DNA from: Acidobacteriota bacterium
Lineage (GTDB): Bacteria > Acidobacteriota > Blastocatellia > Pyrinomonadales > Pyrinomonadaceae
Assembly (NCBI GenBank): GCA_025463135.1
Contig: JAOAPY010000055.1
Location: 1-64,000, forward strand
Length of the DNA: 64,000 nucleotides
Reading direction: 5' to 3'
A model generated the notes under the pieces. That model was given only the letters and a program-made list of their open reading frames with translations. It made no database searches and was not told where the DNA came from. Positions 26,495-35,457 of this stretch are shown here, in pieces; position 1 is the first letter of the stretch; each line of letters begins with the position of its first letter. The position numbers and the translations under genes were made by a program.

Positions 26495-28693
26495 TCACAC
26501 AGCACTCAACGGCAAGCTGCGATGTCGTTTCCCGGTTAGTCTTGCCAGGGCGTTGACTACTGCCGGCGAGATCACGGGCACCGGTGGTTCGCCGCACCCG
26601 GTTGGCGCTTCGGTGCTGGGAACGATATGCACATCGACCGTAACCGGCGCATCGATCATATAAGGTGGCGTGTAGCCGTCGAAGTTTCGTTGTTCCACGT
26701 GACCATCTTTCAAGGTAATCGCGCCCTGCGCCATTAGTTGGGTGACACCGAAACCAAGCCCTCCCTGAAACTGACTTTCAATTGTCAGAGGATTCACGGC
26801 GAGACCACAATCAGCCGCCACGGTTACTCGATGGATCTTTGGACGTTTGTTTTCGATCGAGACGTCCACGGCACAGGCTACGGCGGTCCCAAAAGCCTCG
26901 TGACAGGAAATACCTACGGCATGTCCCTTCGGCAAATGGCTTCGCCAGCCGGCGCTCTGGTGGTCCATCAGGTCGAGCGCGGCGCGCAATTTCTTTGCAT
27001 CAGGTTTCAAGAGCTTGCGACGATAAGCAATCGGATCTACTTTCGCCCGCGAGGCCAGCTCATCTACCAAAGTCTCCATGACAAAAGCATTGTGAGTATG
27101 GCCGACTGAACGCCACCAAAGCACCGGCACGTTCACGGTTGGATGGTGAGCCGAGACGTGAAAATTCGGAATGTTGTAGCTGGTGTCCGATGTTCCTTCG
27201 ACGGTTGCCTGGTCGACACCGTTCTTAATCATCATGGCGGCAAACGGAGTGCCCGCCACCAACGATTGTCCGACCACAACATGGCGCCAGGCGGCCGGCA
27301 TTCCATCGGCGCCGATGCCAATCTCGACGCGATGGGCATGCATCGGGCGATAATAACCACCGCGCACATCGTCCTCGCGCGTCCAAACAAGCTTAACCGG
27401 CGTGCCGCGCAAACGCCTGGCAATCACCGCCGCTTCGCGCGGCACATGTGAATCGATCACCGCGCGCCGGCCGAAACCGCCGCCGGCATATTCCGTATGG
27501 AAAGTGACTTGATCCGGCTTTAGCCCGAGCACTTCGGCGATCGCCATCTGGTCCAGGGTCTGAAACTGAGATGGAACCCAAGCCTCGGCGCGATTGCCCT
27601 CAAAACGGATCGTCGCATTCAGCGGCTCCATGGGTGTGTGCGCCAAAAACGGGAATTCGTACTCAGCAGTTAATCGTCTGGCCGCGGGAATGCGATCCAG
27701 CGACTTGTCATCACCGCGCGTGACGGCTAGGTTGCCCGGAGTCCGAGCGAGTTCCTTATACCTGGTCCACAACTGCGAGCTGTCCGCCAGTTCAAGGCCG
27801 GATAAATCCCAATCGATTTTCAAACGGTCGCGCGCCTGCTTTGCCGTCCAGAACTTATCGGCAACAACTGCCACACCACTTCCCTTCACCAGTGGGATTT
27901 CGAATACTTCCTTTACTCCCGCGAGGCTGCGAGCTTCCTTGTCATCGATGCTCTTCACGCGGCCGCCGAATACTGTTGGATGAGCGACAACCGCGATCTT
28001 CATTCCGGGAAGATCGAGATCAAGTCCGAACTTCTGCGAGCCATCACACTTTGCTGGACTATCGAGCCGGCGAATTTTTTTGCCGATCAGGCGGAACTCA
28101 GACGCGTGCTTCAGACTAACCTTTTCGGGCACTGGCTGGCGCACGGCATGATCCGCAAGTTCGGAATAGCGTGATGATTTTCCGTCCGGACCAAAGACGA
28201 CGCTATTTTCCGTGCGGCACTGGTTGGGTGAGACGTGCCAACGATCCGCGGCGGCCGCAATTAACATCGCGCGCGTTTTCGCTCCCAGCTCTCGGTACTG
28301 CTGAAACGAATGAGCGATCGAGCCGGAACCGCCAACCATCTGAATGCCAAAAAGCGGATCCTTATAGACATCCGCGGCGGGCGCGAGCTCACCCACCACC
28401 TGCGACCAATCAGCGTCCAGCTCATCGGCCGGGATCATCGGCAAAGAAGTCTGCACGCCTTGACCAAACTCAAGACGGTTCACCGTGATCAGGATTTTGC
28501 CGTCAGGCCTGATGTGCACGAACGCATCCGGCGGATAAGCTTTCGGCGGCGGTGCTTGCGTTCCTTCGCGCGCAAAGGCCGGAAGATCGAGATACAGAGA
28601 AACCAATAGGCCTCCAGCCGCAATCGTAGACGCGCGCAGAAAGCTGCGCCGGTTCAGATCCGGATCATTCTGACGCTTAAGTGCTGCTCGCAT
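26495..28693 (-). CDS. Isoquinoline 1-oxidoreductase-type molybdopterin subunit
   Basis: This 732-residue large subunit belongs to the xanthine dehydrogenase/aldehyde oxidase family (IorB type). A twin-arginine signal (NRRSFLRASTIAAGG, near residue 14) predicts Tat export after cofactor loading. The molybdopterin-cytosine-dinucleotide region has EYAGGGFGRRAV and HTHNAFVMET. The C-terminus has TGCGEPPVPVISPAV, which contains the expected catalytic Glu. I start at the ATG at 28693, where GGAG lies 9 bases upstream; a longer frame to 28777 lacks a ribosome site. It completes a three-gene operon with a 2Fe-2S subunit and a diheme cytochrome c. It likely hydroxylates an N-heterocycle or oxidises an aldehyde. 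Confidence 0.88.
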   Translation of the reverse strand: MRAALKRQNDPDLNRRSFLRASTIAAGGLLVSLYLDLPAFAREGTQAPPPKAYPPDAFVHIRPDGKILITVNRLEFGQGVQTSLPMIPADELDADWSQVVGELAPAADVYKDPLFGIQMVGGSGSIAHSFQQYRELGAKTRAMLIAAAADRWHVSPNQCRTENSVVFGPDGKSSRYSELADHAVRQPVPEKVSLKHASEFRLIGKKIRRLDSPAKCDGSQKFGLDLDLPGMKIAVVAHPTVFGGRVKSIDDKEARSLAGVKEVFEIPLVKGSGVAVVADKFWTAKQARDRLKIDWDLSGLELADSSQLWTRYKELARTPGNLAVTRGDDKSLDRIPAARRLTAEYEFPFLAHTPMEPLNATIRFEGNRAEAWVPSQFQTLDQMAIAEVLGLKPDQVTFHTEYAGGGFGRRAVIDSHVPREAAVIARRLRGTPVKLVWTREDDVRGGYYRPMHAHRVEIGIGADGMPAAWRHVVVGQSLVAGTPFAAMMIKNGVDQATVEGTSDTSYNIPNFHVSAHHPTVNVPVLWWRSVGHTHNAFVMETLVDELASRAKVDPIAYRRKLLKPDAKKLRAALDLMDHQSAGWRSHLPKGHAVGISCHEAFGTAVACAVDVSIENKRPKIHRVTVAADCGLAVNPLTIESQFQGGLGFGVTQLMAQGAITLKDGHVEQRNFDGYTPPYMIDAPVTVDVHIVPSTEAPTGCGEPPVPVISPAVVNALARLTGKRHRSLPLSAV

Positions 28694-28807
28694 TTGCTTG
28701 ATCTCCTTTACCGGCTCCTTTGCCGAATGTGACACGCGCGTGATCTTCAGCGACAGGTAACAACATTTCTTCCGCACGATCTCACGGGCGGGACGCCCGG
28801 GCCACGC

Positions 28808-29269
28808 TCAAATCTGCTCCGCCGCGCTCTTTATGGCTTCACGAATTCGTACGTAGGTGGCGCACCGGCAAAGATTGCCACCCATCGATTCTTCGATGTT
28901 CTGGTCCGTCGGTTTCGGCGTAGCTTTTAGCAGCGCCACCGCGCTCATAATTTGTCCGCTTTGACAGTAACCGCATTGGACCACGTCTTTTTCCACCCAG
29001 GCATCCTGCACCACGCGACCCACCGGATCCTGTCCAACACCTTCAATCGTGGTTATCTTCCGATCACCAATCAGCGCCACCGGAACCACGCACGAGCGAG
29101 TAGCTATGCCGGCCAGGTGGACGGTACACGCGCCGCAGGCGCTGATACCGCAGCCATATTTCGTGCCCGTCATTTTTAGTTCTTCGCGTAAGACCCAAAG
29201 CAATGGGGTCGATGGATCAACATTCACCTGTTTCGGCTGGCCATTTACATTTAGTTCATAAGTTGTCAT
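28808..29269 (-). CDS. 2Fe-2S subunit of the IorAB-type oxidoreductase
   Basis: This 153-residue small subunit has the two iron-sulphur domains of the family. The N-terminal plant-ferredoxin-type 2Fe-2S site is YGCGISACGACTVHL with a further Cys downstream. The C-terminal four-helix site is QCGYCQSGQIM with GNLCRCATYVRI. It passes electrons between the molybdopterin subunit and an outside acceptor, probably the cytochrome encoded just upstream. The ATG at 29269 has GGAG about 8 bases before it. It follows the cytochrome gene by 10 bases. It has no Tat signal of its own and is expected to be co-exported with the large subunit. Confidence 0.92.
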   Translation of the reverse strand: MTTYELNVNGQPKQVNVDPSTPLLWVLREELKMTGTKYGCGISACGACTVHLAGIATRSCVVPVALIGDRKITTIEGVGQDPVGRVVQDAWVEKDVVQCGYCQSGQIMSAVALLKATPKPTDQNIEESMGGNLCRCATYVRIREAIKSAAEQI

Positions 29270-29279
29270 GGCTTGTCTC

Positions 29280-29921
29280 CTATTTAAGGCGCGGGCATGG
29301 GGTGCCGGCGTCAACCCAGCGACGAGTTGCGTTGACGAATTCGGCATGGGTCAGCGGTGGCAAAGTTCGCGTCGTCCCGTCCGGCCGCCGGCCCGGATTC
29401 CACGCCCAAAGAACCAACGCCGCTTCTTCGTGATGCTTCAGGAGGGCGTGCCCGTCCATATTTTCGTTCCGCGATCGATCGGTCACGGCTCGACACACTG
29501 CCCCACTCGACAGTGGACGATCGTTCGTGTCCTGCCATCGCATCGACAACGGCGCTAAATGCCAATTGGGTCCGCCGGGCACTCCCGTACTGTCTGCGTT
29601 AGCTGCCTGATGACATCCCACGCAATTCAGTGCGGGCACGCCTTTTCCTTCCGGACCGCGAATGACATTCGCGAAGTGCCGATGGCGATCGTCGCCCTGC
29701 TGTGGATAGTTTGTCGCCGTGTGACAGTTGATGCAGCGCGGCGAAGTTAAGACTGAATAGACCTGGTCCCACGCGGCCAATCCATCGGCGAGTTTAGGAT
29801 CAGGCGCAGAGACTGTGCCTCCGCGCTCGCTGCCCGCTCGCGTCGAGAGGGCAATACCACCCACGCATACAACCAGTATCAAAAGGAAAACCGGGAACAG
29901 CAAACGATGGTTCGCTAACAT
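29280..29921 (-). CDS. Diheme cytochrome c of the isoquinoline-1-oxidoreductase operon
   Basis: This 213-residue exported protein has an N-terminal signal/anchor (LFPVFLLILVVCVGGIAL) and two haem-c motifs, CINCH (about residue 62) and CVGCH (about residue 100). The phrases DGLAAWDQVYSVLTSPRC, QGDDRHRHFANVIRGP and LVLWAWNPG...LPPLTHAEFV match a family usually annotated as an isoquinoline-1-oxidoreductase subunit and found beside iorAB genes. It is therefore the likely periplasmic electron acceptor of the complex. It is the first gene of the operon. Whether the product is soluble or membrane-tethered cannot be decided. Confidence 0.85.
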   Translation of the reverse strand: MLANHRLLFPVFLLILVVCVGGIALSTRAGSERGGTVSAPDPKLADGLAAWDQVYSVLTSPRCINCHTATNYPQQGDDRHRHFANVIRGPEGKGVPALNCVGCHQAANADSTGVPGGPNWHLAPLSMRWQDTNDRPLSSGAVCRAVTDRSRNENMDGHALLKHHEEAALVLWAWNPGRRPDGTTRTLPPLTHAEFVNATRRWVDAGTPCPRLK

Positions 29922-30328
29922 AGTTGCCTCCCTCCAACACGATCACTCGAAGATCGCGCGGGCGCCAGCTTTAATCCGAACTAAGGGGGATTTGATCCCG
30001 ATAATAACACGCTCTTTCTTTGGGGAAATTATTTTTTTTCTCCGCGTACAGTGGCACGGGCGTCCCCCTCGTGAGCGTCGCGCTACAAGACTTCCTCGGT
30101 TCTGCCCTGATCGATCAAATCCACCTCCTGTCCTCAAGGATCTGCACTGGATGGAGCACGGCATACATCGGTTTGTGGAATAGCCGGGGCTTGTTCAACT
30201 CAAATCACTCGAACTGATTATTCGTTGAAAGGTTTTGTGTTGCCAGGGTGGGCAAAGCTGGTAGATCATGAACTGAAATTTGATCGTGAGGAACAAACCC
30301 GGAGAGTCGGTAAGGCGGTGGGTCTATC
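29922..30328. other. Gene-free gap between divergent genes
   Basis: No supported gene is visible on either strand. A partial copy of the CACGGGCGTCC palindrome family occurs at about 30053-30064, related to units at 28786-28800 and 31560-31578. The remainder includes T-rich tracts (about 30010-30045) that may contain the promoter of the cytochrome operon on the minus strand. Open frames here have no recognisable motifs. Confidence 0.4.
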
Positions 30329-30889
30329 TTGACGGCAGTTGTTGAGCGAACAAAGACGAGTGGCAGACTCCGGTTTTGGGCCTGGAGAATCTTAACCAGT
30401 CCGTTTGTCATTCTTGCAGCTATTGTCATCCTGATTGAAGATTGGCTGTGGCAGGATCTTGCGCGACTCGCTGCCGCCATCGGGCGACTGCCGATCCTGC
30501 GTTCTGTCGAGGCTTTCATTGTCAGCCTTCCTCCGTATCCAGCCCTGCTCTTTTTTGCAACACCTGCCCTGTTACTCTTACCGTTGAAGCTTGTTGCCCT
30601 ATACTTCGTTTCTCACGGACAAGCCACCCTTGGAGTGCTGACTATTATCGCTGCGAAATTCGCCGGCACTGCGGTGGTCGCGCGCATATTTACTCTGACT
30701 CGTTCACAGTTGCTGCGAATCGGCTGGTTTGCGTGGCTGTATCAACGGTTTCTTGCGTTCAAAAATCACATCTATGGGACGCTCAAGTCTACCGCCATTT
30801 ACAGAATCGTTCATGAGCTACATCTGCGAATGCGCGAGGCACTCAGAGTTTGGTGGAGCAAGCGACGCAGTCGTCGGGCTGGGTATTAA
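30329..30889 (+). CDS. Uncharacterised inner-membrane protein
   Basis: This 186-residue protein has three to four hydrophobic stretches: ILTSPFVILAAIVILI (about 20-36), PYPALLFFATPALLLLPLKLVALYF split by polar residues (about 68-92), and LGVLTIIAAKFAGTAVVARI (about 100-120). A basic, helical C-terminal tail ends KRRSRRAGY. Similar small membrane proteins of unknown function occur in proteobacteria and Acidobacteriota. The start codon appears to be TTG at 30329, with GGTGGG a few bases upstream; no ATG exists in the first 100 residues. It stands alone between repeats and has no informative neighbours. Confidence 0.62.
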   Translation: MTAVVERTKTSGRLRFWAWRILTSPFVILAAIVILIEDWLWQDLARLAAAIGRLPILRSVEAFIVSLPPYPALLFFATPALLLLPLKLVALYFVSHGQATLGVLTIIAAKFAGTAVVARIFTLTRSQLLRIGWFAWLYQRFLAFKNHIYGTLKSTAIYRIVHELHLRMREALRVWWSKRRSRRAGY

Positions 30890-30939
30890 GAACCCCCTGA
30901 ATGGCGATTGGATTCTGACCCGGCACTAACTGTCGTTTT

Positions 30940-30966
30940 CGCTCCAGAGGAGCGAGATGTTTATAG
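30940..30966 (+). repeat. REP-like unit downstream of the membrane protein
   Basis: GCTCCAGAGGAGC followed by GAGATGTTTATAG is the plus-strand form of the dispersed family seen at 155-182 and 14562-14589. It lies about 50 bases after the stop of the membrane protein. A related CGCTCCGTTACG word occurs about 25 bases further on. It could act at the RNA level as a 3' hairpin, but no T-run follows. Confidence 0.6.
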
Positions 30967-31157
30967 CCGGAAGAGGAGGGCCAAAGATCTCGCTCCGTTA
31001 CGTGCGGAACCCGGGCTCAACGAGGAACTGGCAGCTCACCTCAGTTATCATGATTTGCAGGTGGCGGACTTTGGCCGGCCCTCGTATGCTACAAGCATAG
31101 CTTTTGCGGCCCCAGCGGCCCGCGTCTCAGATATTGAATGAACAAAGGAGATAGATC

Positions 31158-31520
31158 ATGGCGGATTACATAGAACGAGCTAACTGGAAAACTTTTCTTG
31201 ACGAGTTCAGCCAGCGTAATCAATTGCGCGCCACGCGACTGGAAGTGGTGGGCGAAACTGGAGCGCAGGAGGAAGAGCAACACCTGCCGTTAATCGGCGT
31301 GAGCTACGAGACTAAGGGAGACGCGGCCGGCGGCGTGGAAATAATTCTTGGTGGTGAGAGTCCCGCCGATCCCCGACACATGACCCATCGCGTGGCGGCT
31401 GTAGAGCGCATTGCGCCTTTGCTGGCAGCCACGGGTCTTGAAGAAGGGCTGGGCATCGAAGACAAAGACGGCGGCAAGGCGATCCTGAGGTTCGAGACTC
31501 TGCCCGAGCTTCCTGAATGA
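31158..31520 (+). CDS. DUF5335 family protein
   Basis: This 120-residue soluble protein matches the DUF5335 family, which starts with an N-terminal helix RANWKTFLDEFSQRN and continues with LRATRLEVVGE, LPLIGVSYETKGD and VEIILGG. No enzymatic function has been assigned to the family. An excellent ribosome site, AAAGGAG, lies 8 bases before the ATG at 31158. It stands alone on the plus strand, with a cluster of palindromes immediately after its stop. A role in nucleic-acid or stress biology has been guessed for relatives, but nothing here supports that. Confidence 0.8.
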   Translation: MADYIERANWKTFLDEFSQRNQLRATRLEVVGETGAQEEEQHLPLIGVSYETKGDAAGGVEIILGGESPADPRHMTHRVAAVERIAPLLAATGLEEGLGIEDKDGGKAILRFETLPELPE

Positions 31521-31523
31521 GTA

Positions 31524-31715
31524 GCGCAAGCTGCCAGCTTGCGCTTGCGTGGGCCGTGCCACGGGCGTCCCGCCCGTGAAGGTGGGTTGGCACTCACGGC
31601 TAAGAGTATCAATCGCCCCTGACGACAACAGCCTGCCAGCCTGTTGTTGTTCCCGCGGCCTTGCTGTCAACCAAACTATTCATCCGGCCCAGCTCTGCAG
31701 GCTGGCAGCCTGCAG
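31524..31715. repeat. Cluster of four short palindromes with covarying arms
   Basis: Four palindromes of 19-21 bases lie in about 190 bases: 31524-31544, 31560-31578, 31626-31646 and 31695-31715. Three share a CTGCCAG or CTGGCAG centre, while their arms differ (GCGCAAG/CTTGCGC, CAACAG/CTGTTG, CTGCAG/CTGCAG) yet remain perfectly complementary. The fourth is CACGGGCG..CGCCCGTG. They occupy the whole gap between the DUF5335 gene and the convergent peroxiredoxin gene, so they could form transcript-end hairpins for both. Confidence 0.7.
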
Positions 31716-31761
31716 TACATCGTGGTCTGGCAGCCGCATATGCGCGTTATCTAACTTCCGA

Positions 31762-32496
31762 CTATTGCGACTCTCTAATGGCCTTGACCAGTGCATCCAA
31801 AGCTGGTCGTTCGGCGTAGCTCACCTGAAACAACTTGGCGCGGACAATACCCTTTTTATCGATGATAAAGGTGGCGTGGCGAGCGACGCCATCATCACCA
31901 CCTCTAATGTTGTAGGCGTCGATGGTCCTGCTGCCAGAGTCTGACAGCAGCGGGAAACTGATCCTCTTGCTCGCGAACCGCTTCAAGATAGGCAGCGAAT
32001 CGTAACTGATTCCCACTAACTGCGCACCGCCGGCTTCGATCTCTTTGAGGTTCCGTTGCAGGTCAACCAACTGTTGCTTGCAATAGGGACACCAATCGGC
32101 GGACCGGTAGAAGACCAGGACCACCGCGCTTTTTTGGACCAGGGACTGGAGCGAGACATCTCTCCCAGTCTGATCTTTCAGTGTGAACGAAGGCGCACGC
32201 TGTCCAACCGGCAATCCAATTTCCTCGGATACCGGCCGCTTCACATCAGTATCGAGGGGTGTATCGGCAAGACTTATCTTGCGCAAGATGCAAAGGCGGT
32301 CGGCGCCTGCGTTCGAGCTGGGGCCAGGGAGAGACGGGACAGACGTACCGAAGCCACAGCTGAATAGAATGACGCCTGCCGTCCCCACCAGTTGTGACAG
32401 GAATCTGCCTCTGGCCGCAATTCGCACAATTCCGGATCGCGTTGTGGGCGCGCCAACCTGCAGATAAGAGTGTTCGGCGATTTGTTTCCTGCTCAT
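31762..32496 (-). CDS. AhpC/TSA-family peroxiredoxin-like redoxin
   Basis: This 244-residue protein has an N-terminal hydrophobic segment (about residues 34-50, LVGTAGVILFSCGFG), a linker, and a thioredoxin-fold redoxin domain (about 90-240). The phrases GQRAPSFTLKDQTGRDVSL, VVLVFYRSADWCPYCKQQ and GVARHATFIIDKKGIVRA are typical. The active site is a CxxC (CPYC), as in bacterioferritin-comigratory/AhpC-TSA thiol redoxins, so it may reduce peroxides or act as a disulfide exchange protein. The N-terminus suggests location at the membrane or in the periplasm. It lies 24 bases downstream of the multicopper oxidase gene on the same strand, so the two may be co-transcribed. Confidence 0.82.
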   Translation of the reverse strand: MSRKQIAEHSYLQVGAPTTRSGIVRIAARGRFLSQLVGTAGVILFSCGFGTSVPSLPGPSSNAGADRLCILRKISLADTPLDTDVKRPVSEEIGLPVGQRAPSFTLKDQTGRDVSLQSLVQKSAVVLVFYRSADWCPYCKQQLVDLQRNLKEIEAGGAQLVGISYDSLPILKRFASKRISFPLLSDSGSRTIDAYNIRGGDDGVARHATFIIDKKGIVRAKLFQVSYAERPALDALVKAIRESQ

Positions 32497-32520
32497 GACT
32501 ATACTTCCTCTTCACCTCTT

Positions 32521-35274
32521 TCAGCGCGCAACGCGCCGCCTGTACTCATCCGACAAGAGAAACGCCCTGACCATCTCTGCGTCCTGAGAATCTCCTGCGA
32601 ACCGGTTCATCTTGTCGAGCCAGAACCGGTAGCCGCTCTCATCCGGGTCACGCCGCAAGTAGCCAAAATATTCCATCATCACAAACGCTTCGTTGCGCCT
32701 GGCATTAATGAATTGCTGGTTCTCGGTGATTCGTTGCAGCGCTCTGGATCGAGTCAGCGTGCCTCCGGTTAGGCCGTCCACCAAAGCCCGTCGCTCGCTC
32801 GCACTGAAGTCAACGCGTGTGTGGGTTATTAGCGAATCGACATACATATCGTTCGACATACTGTCGAAAGCAGTATGGAAAGCCGCGCGATTGACAAAGG
32901 CGTCGACAAACGCCGTCTTGTTCGTAACCAACTGCCGTACGTCAGGCATGAACTCTGCATAAAGCGGTCTGCGGTCAAACGATGCACGATAGAGTCCATC
33001 CACCAGGCCACCGGTCTGCTGAAATTCTGTAGACAGGAAGAAAGCAGCCGAGACATCGATTCTTCGGCGTTCGATACAAGCGGTCTCGGCGCCGCAACTC
33101 TCGATGTTCCTGACCCAGAAGTTAAAACCCGCTTCATCCGGTTCACGATTGAGAAAATCAAGGTACTGCTGACGCACAAAGAATCCTGAAGTGTCGAGTG
33201 GGTTTAGCACTGGCACGGCGTCAGGAAGCGCGATAAACGTTGCGTCTGTCACATTCGCGAGTAATGAAAAGCTTCGCTGATTTGGAGAGAACAAATAGTT
33301 CGCCCGCTCGGGTGCCACAGTGTAAAAGCTGTTCGTATCGACGCCCGCGAACGAGTAGACACCCGCGCTGTTGGTAATGGCCCCGCGAGTCTGCGATCCT
33401 CCGCTTAACGCGACGACCACGCCGCTGATTGGCGAGCCAAACGCATCGGCGACATGACCTCGAATCGCCGCGGGCGCGGCGCTGGGCGCTCCCGGCAGGA
33501 TTGTGACCTCCGACATCATTCCCAGGCCCGCATGGTGGAAGATATGACAATGGTAGACCCACCTCCCCAGTGCCCCACCTGTCAATGCGTCCGTACAGGG
33601 AGCGAGGACTGGGCCGGGCGGGCCTCCTGATTGGTCACAAGACTTGGGACGATCGTCGATGCGGATTCGATAGACGAGAGTCTGCCCCCCGTAAACATCG
33701 ATCGTGTCGATGAACTCGTCGTAATTCCAGGTAAAGAGTGTATTCCCCGAATTATTGTCGACGATTCGCACGGGTTGCATCGAAAAACCATGCATGTGAA
33801 ATGGGTGAGCGGCGAGTGTCGAATTTCTGACCGATAGTTCGAGTGTTTCTCCCACGTGCGCGTACCGTGCGGTCGGCGGTCGTCCGATCGTGAGGAAATC
33901 TCCATTACCGACGTTTGAGTCGAGCATGGCCGAGTAACCGTCGATAGATGGAAGCGGGGTCGCGCTGGGCCTGGAATTCGTGGTGCGAATCGTCAGATCA
34001 CTGGATCCTCCAAACGGCGCCGGAGAGATGAGCCGATTGACTGGAGTGGCCTTGATGTTCTGGATGTCTTCGGCAGTGTTGGCAAGAATCGGATCCCCTT
34101 CGGCTGGAGATGTATCGGCCGACGTACCGCTGATTTCGAAAAAGGCGATCGGATAGTTGACGGGATAGGCTGTGTCACCCAGAAAAGGCGGCCCGGGCAG
34201 GCTGTTGCCGACCAAACTAACGATCGATCCCTGCGGGCCCGAAGGGACAACAATGACGTCAGCACGGTCGCCGGAACCCAGCACGACTTCTCCCAGATCG
34301 TAAAAGGTGTTCCATGACCCTTGCGTGCCGCCCTCTACCTTAACGCGGTCGAGCAAACCGCCCTCGCCGCCAATCCGGTAGAGTTTGTTATCACCGCTGT
34401 TCAGCAGCTTCAGACGAAAGTGCCTGGATAGTGATGCGTCGAAAAGACGTAGTCGGATTCTCTTGCCGGATGGGACGACGAACTTTGGCGATTGTGCGCC
34501 CGCCGTCGCGTTGGGGTTCTCACCATTCACCAGCACAGTTGAACCGGCCAATATACTGCACGCGTTACGATCGCCGCCGGGCTGGCCCTCAGCATCCAAA
34601 TGGCACAGTTCGATGAGCTCGTTAATCGTGGTCGTGGTGTTATTGAAATCCTTGCCCACCTTCCCATTTGCGTCGTAGTCAATGTCGCTCAGCACCAGAT
34701 TGTGAGTGTCGGCGTCGAGCGGCAGCACCGTGCCTTTGAGGCTCGGTTCAATATTGTTCTCAATGACGATCGGACCATACATTCCTCCGAAGGTCGCGTT
34801 GCTGGGCGCCATGTGTGAGTGATACCAAAACAGGCCGGGACGAAAGGTCTTGAATCGATAGGTGTAGCTCTGTCCCGCCAGCACGGCATCCTGCGTTACG
34901 GCCGTACCGTCACTGTCGTTGTCCAGCTCGATACCGTGCCAGTGAATACTGGCGCTCGCGCTCGGCAGGTTGTTTTTGAAGTGGATGATCACGTTCTCGC
35001 CAACCTTCACTTTGATCTCAGGAGCTGGAATGCCGGCGCCCGATGAAGTGAATGGCAGGGGAGGATCATCTTTGTAGACCATCGCGTGTACAGTCTGTCC
35101 GGCGATTGTCACATCCTGCTCTTGCGCAGTCAGGTAAGCCTCAAAGATATTCGGGTCAGGATTAATATCAGTCGCCGAAATGATCTGAGCCTTCGAAGAG
35201 CCAATGAAATTTGAAAGAATAAACGCGCCCGTGATGAGAACTGCGCAAACCAGCAAGATCAAGAGTCTGCCCAT
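32521..35274 (-). CDS. Multicopper oxidase fused to CarboxypepD_reg-like and DUF4214 domains
   Basis: This 917-residue exported protein has an N-terminal membrane signal (LLILLVCAVLITGAFILSNF). Multicopper oxidase cupredoxin domains follow (about 40-600) with copper ligands in HWHGIELDNDSDG, WYHSHMAP, HPFHMHGFSMQPV and HCHIFHHAGLGMM, so type 1, 2 and 3 copper sites look complete. A carboxypeptidase-regulatory-like beta domain comes next (about 610-690, RGHVADAFGSPISGVVV). The C-terminus has DUF4214 repeats (about 710-915, FVRQQYLDFLNREPDEAG and relatives). I chose the ATG at 35274 with GGAGG upstream. DUF4214 occurs in surface and S-layer-type proteins, so a cell-surface oxidase is likely. 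The added DUF4214 module is unusual for an oxidase. Confidence 0.88.
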   Translation of the reverse strand: MGRLLILLVCAVLITGAFILSNFIGSSKAQIISATDINPDPNIFEAYLTAQEQDVTIAGQTVHAMVYKDDPPLPFTSSGAGIPAPEIKVKVGENVIIHFKNNLPSASASIHWHGIELDNDSDGTAVTQDAVLAGQSYTYRFKTFRPGLFWYHSHMAPSNATFGGMYGPIVIENNIEPSLKGTVLPLDADTHNLVLSDIDYDANGKVGKDFNNTTTTINELIELCHLDAEGQPGGDRNACSILAGSTVLVNGENPNATAGAQSPKFVVPSGKRIRLRLFDASLSRHFRLKLLNSGDNKLYRIGGEGGLLDRVKVEGGTQGSWNTFYDLGEVVLGSGDRADVIVVPSGPQGSIVSLVGNSLPGPPFLGDTAYPVNYPIAFFEISGTSADTSPAEGDPILANTAEDIQNIKATPVNRLISPAPFGGSSDLTIRTTNSRPSATPLPSIDGYSAMLDSNVGNGDFLTIGRPPTARYAHVGETLELSVRNSTLAAHPFHMHGFSMQPVRIVDNNSGNTLFTWNYDEFIDTIDVYGGQTLVYRIRIDDRPKSCDQSGGPPGPVLAPCTDALTGGALGRWVYHCHIFHHAGLGMMSEVTILPGAPSAAPAAIRGHVADAFGSPISGVVVALSGGSQTRGAITNSAGVYSFAGVDTNSFYTVAPERANYLFSPNQRSFSLLANVTDATFIALPDAVPVLNPLDTSGFFVRQQYLDFLNREPDEAGFNFWVRNIESCGAETACIERRRIDVSAAFFLSTEFQQTGGLVDGLYRASFDRRPLYAEFMPDVRQLVTNKTAFVDAFVNRAAFHTAFDSMSNDMYVDSLITHTRVDFSASERRALVDGLTGGTLTRSRALQRITENQQFINARRNEAFVMMEYFGYLRRDPDESGYRFWLDKMNRFAGDSQDAEMVRAFLLSDEYRRRVAR

Positions 35275-35457
35275 GGTTTCAGACCTCCATTGGTTTCGAA
35301 GTTGACGCTTGGTCTCTGTGCCTTGCTCCGATCCACCGACCCGCACCGAAAGAGGATCGCGCAGATTAGAAAATGATGTGAATCTTTGATTCAGTCAGAC
35401 CCCGGAGCAAGTGGCGTGACTCCAGCCGACAACAATCTTTAGCAGAAAAAGTTCGAG

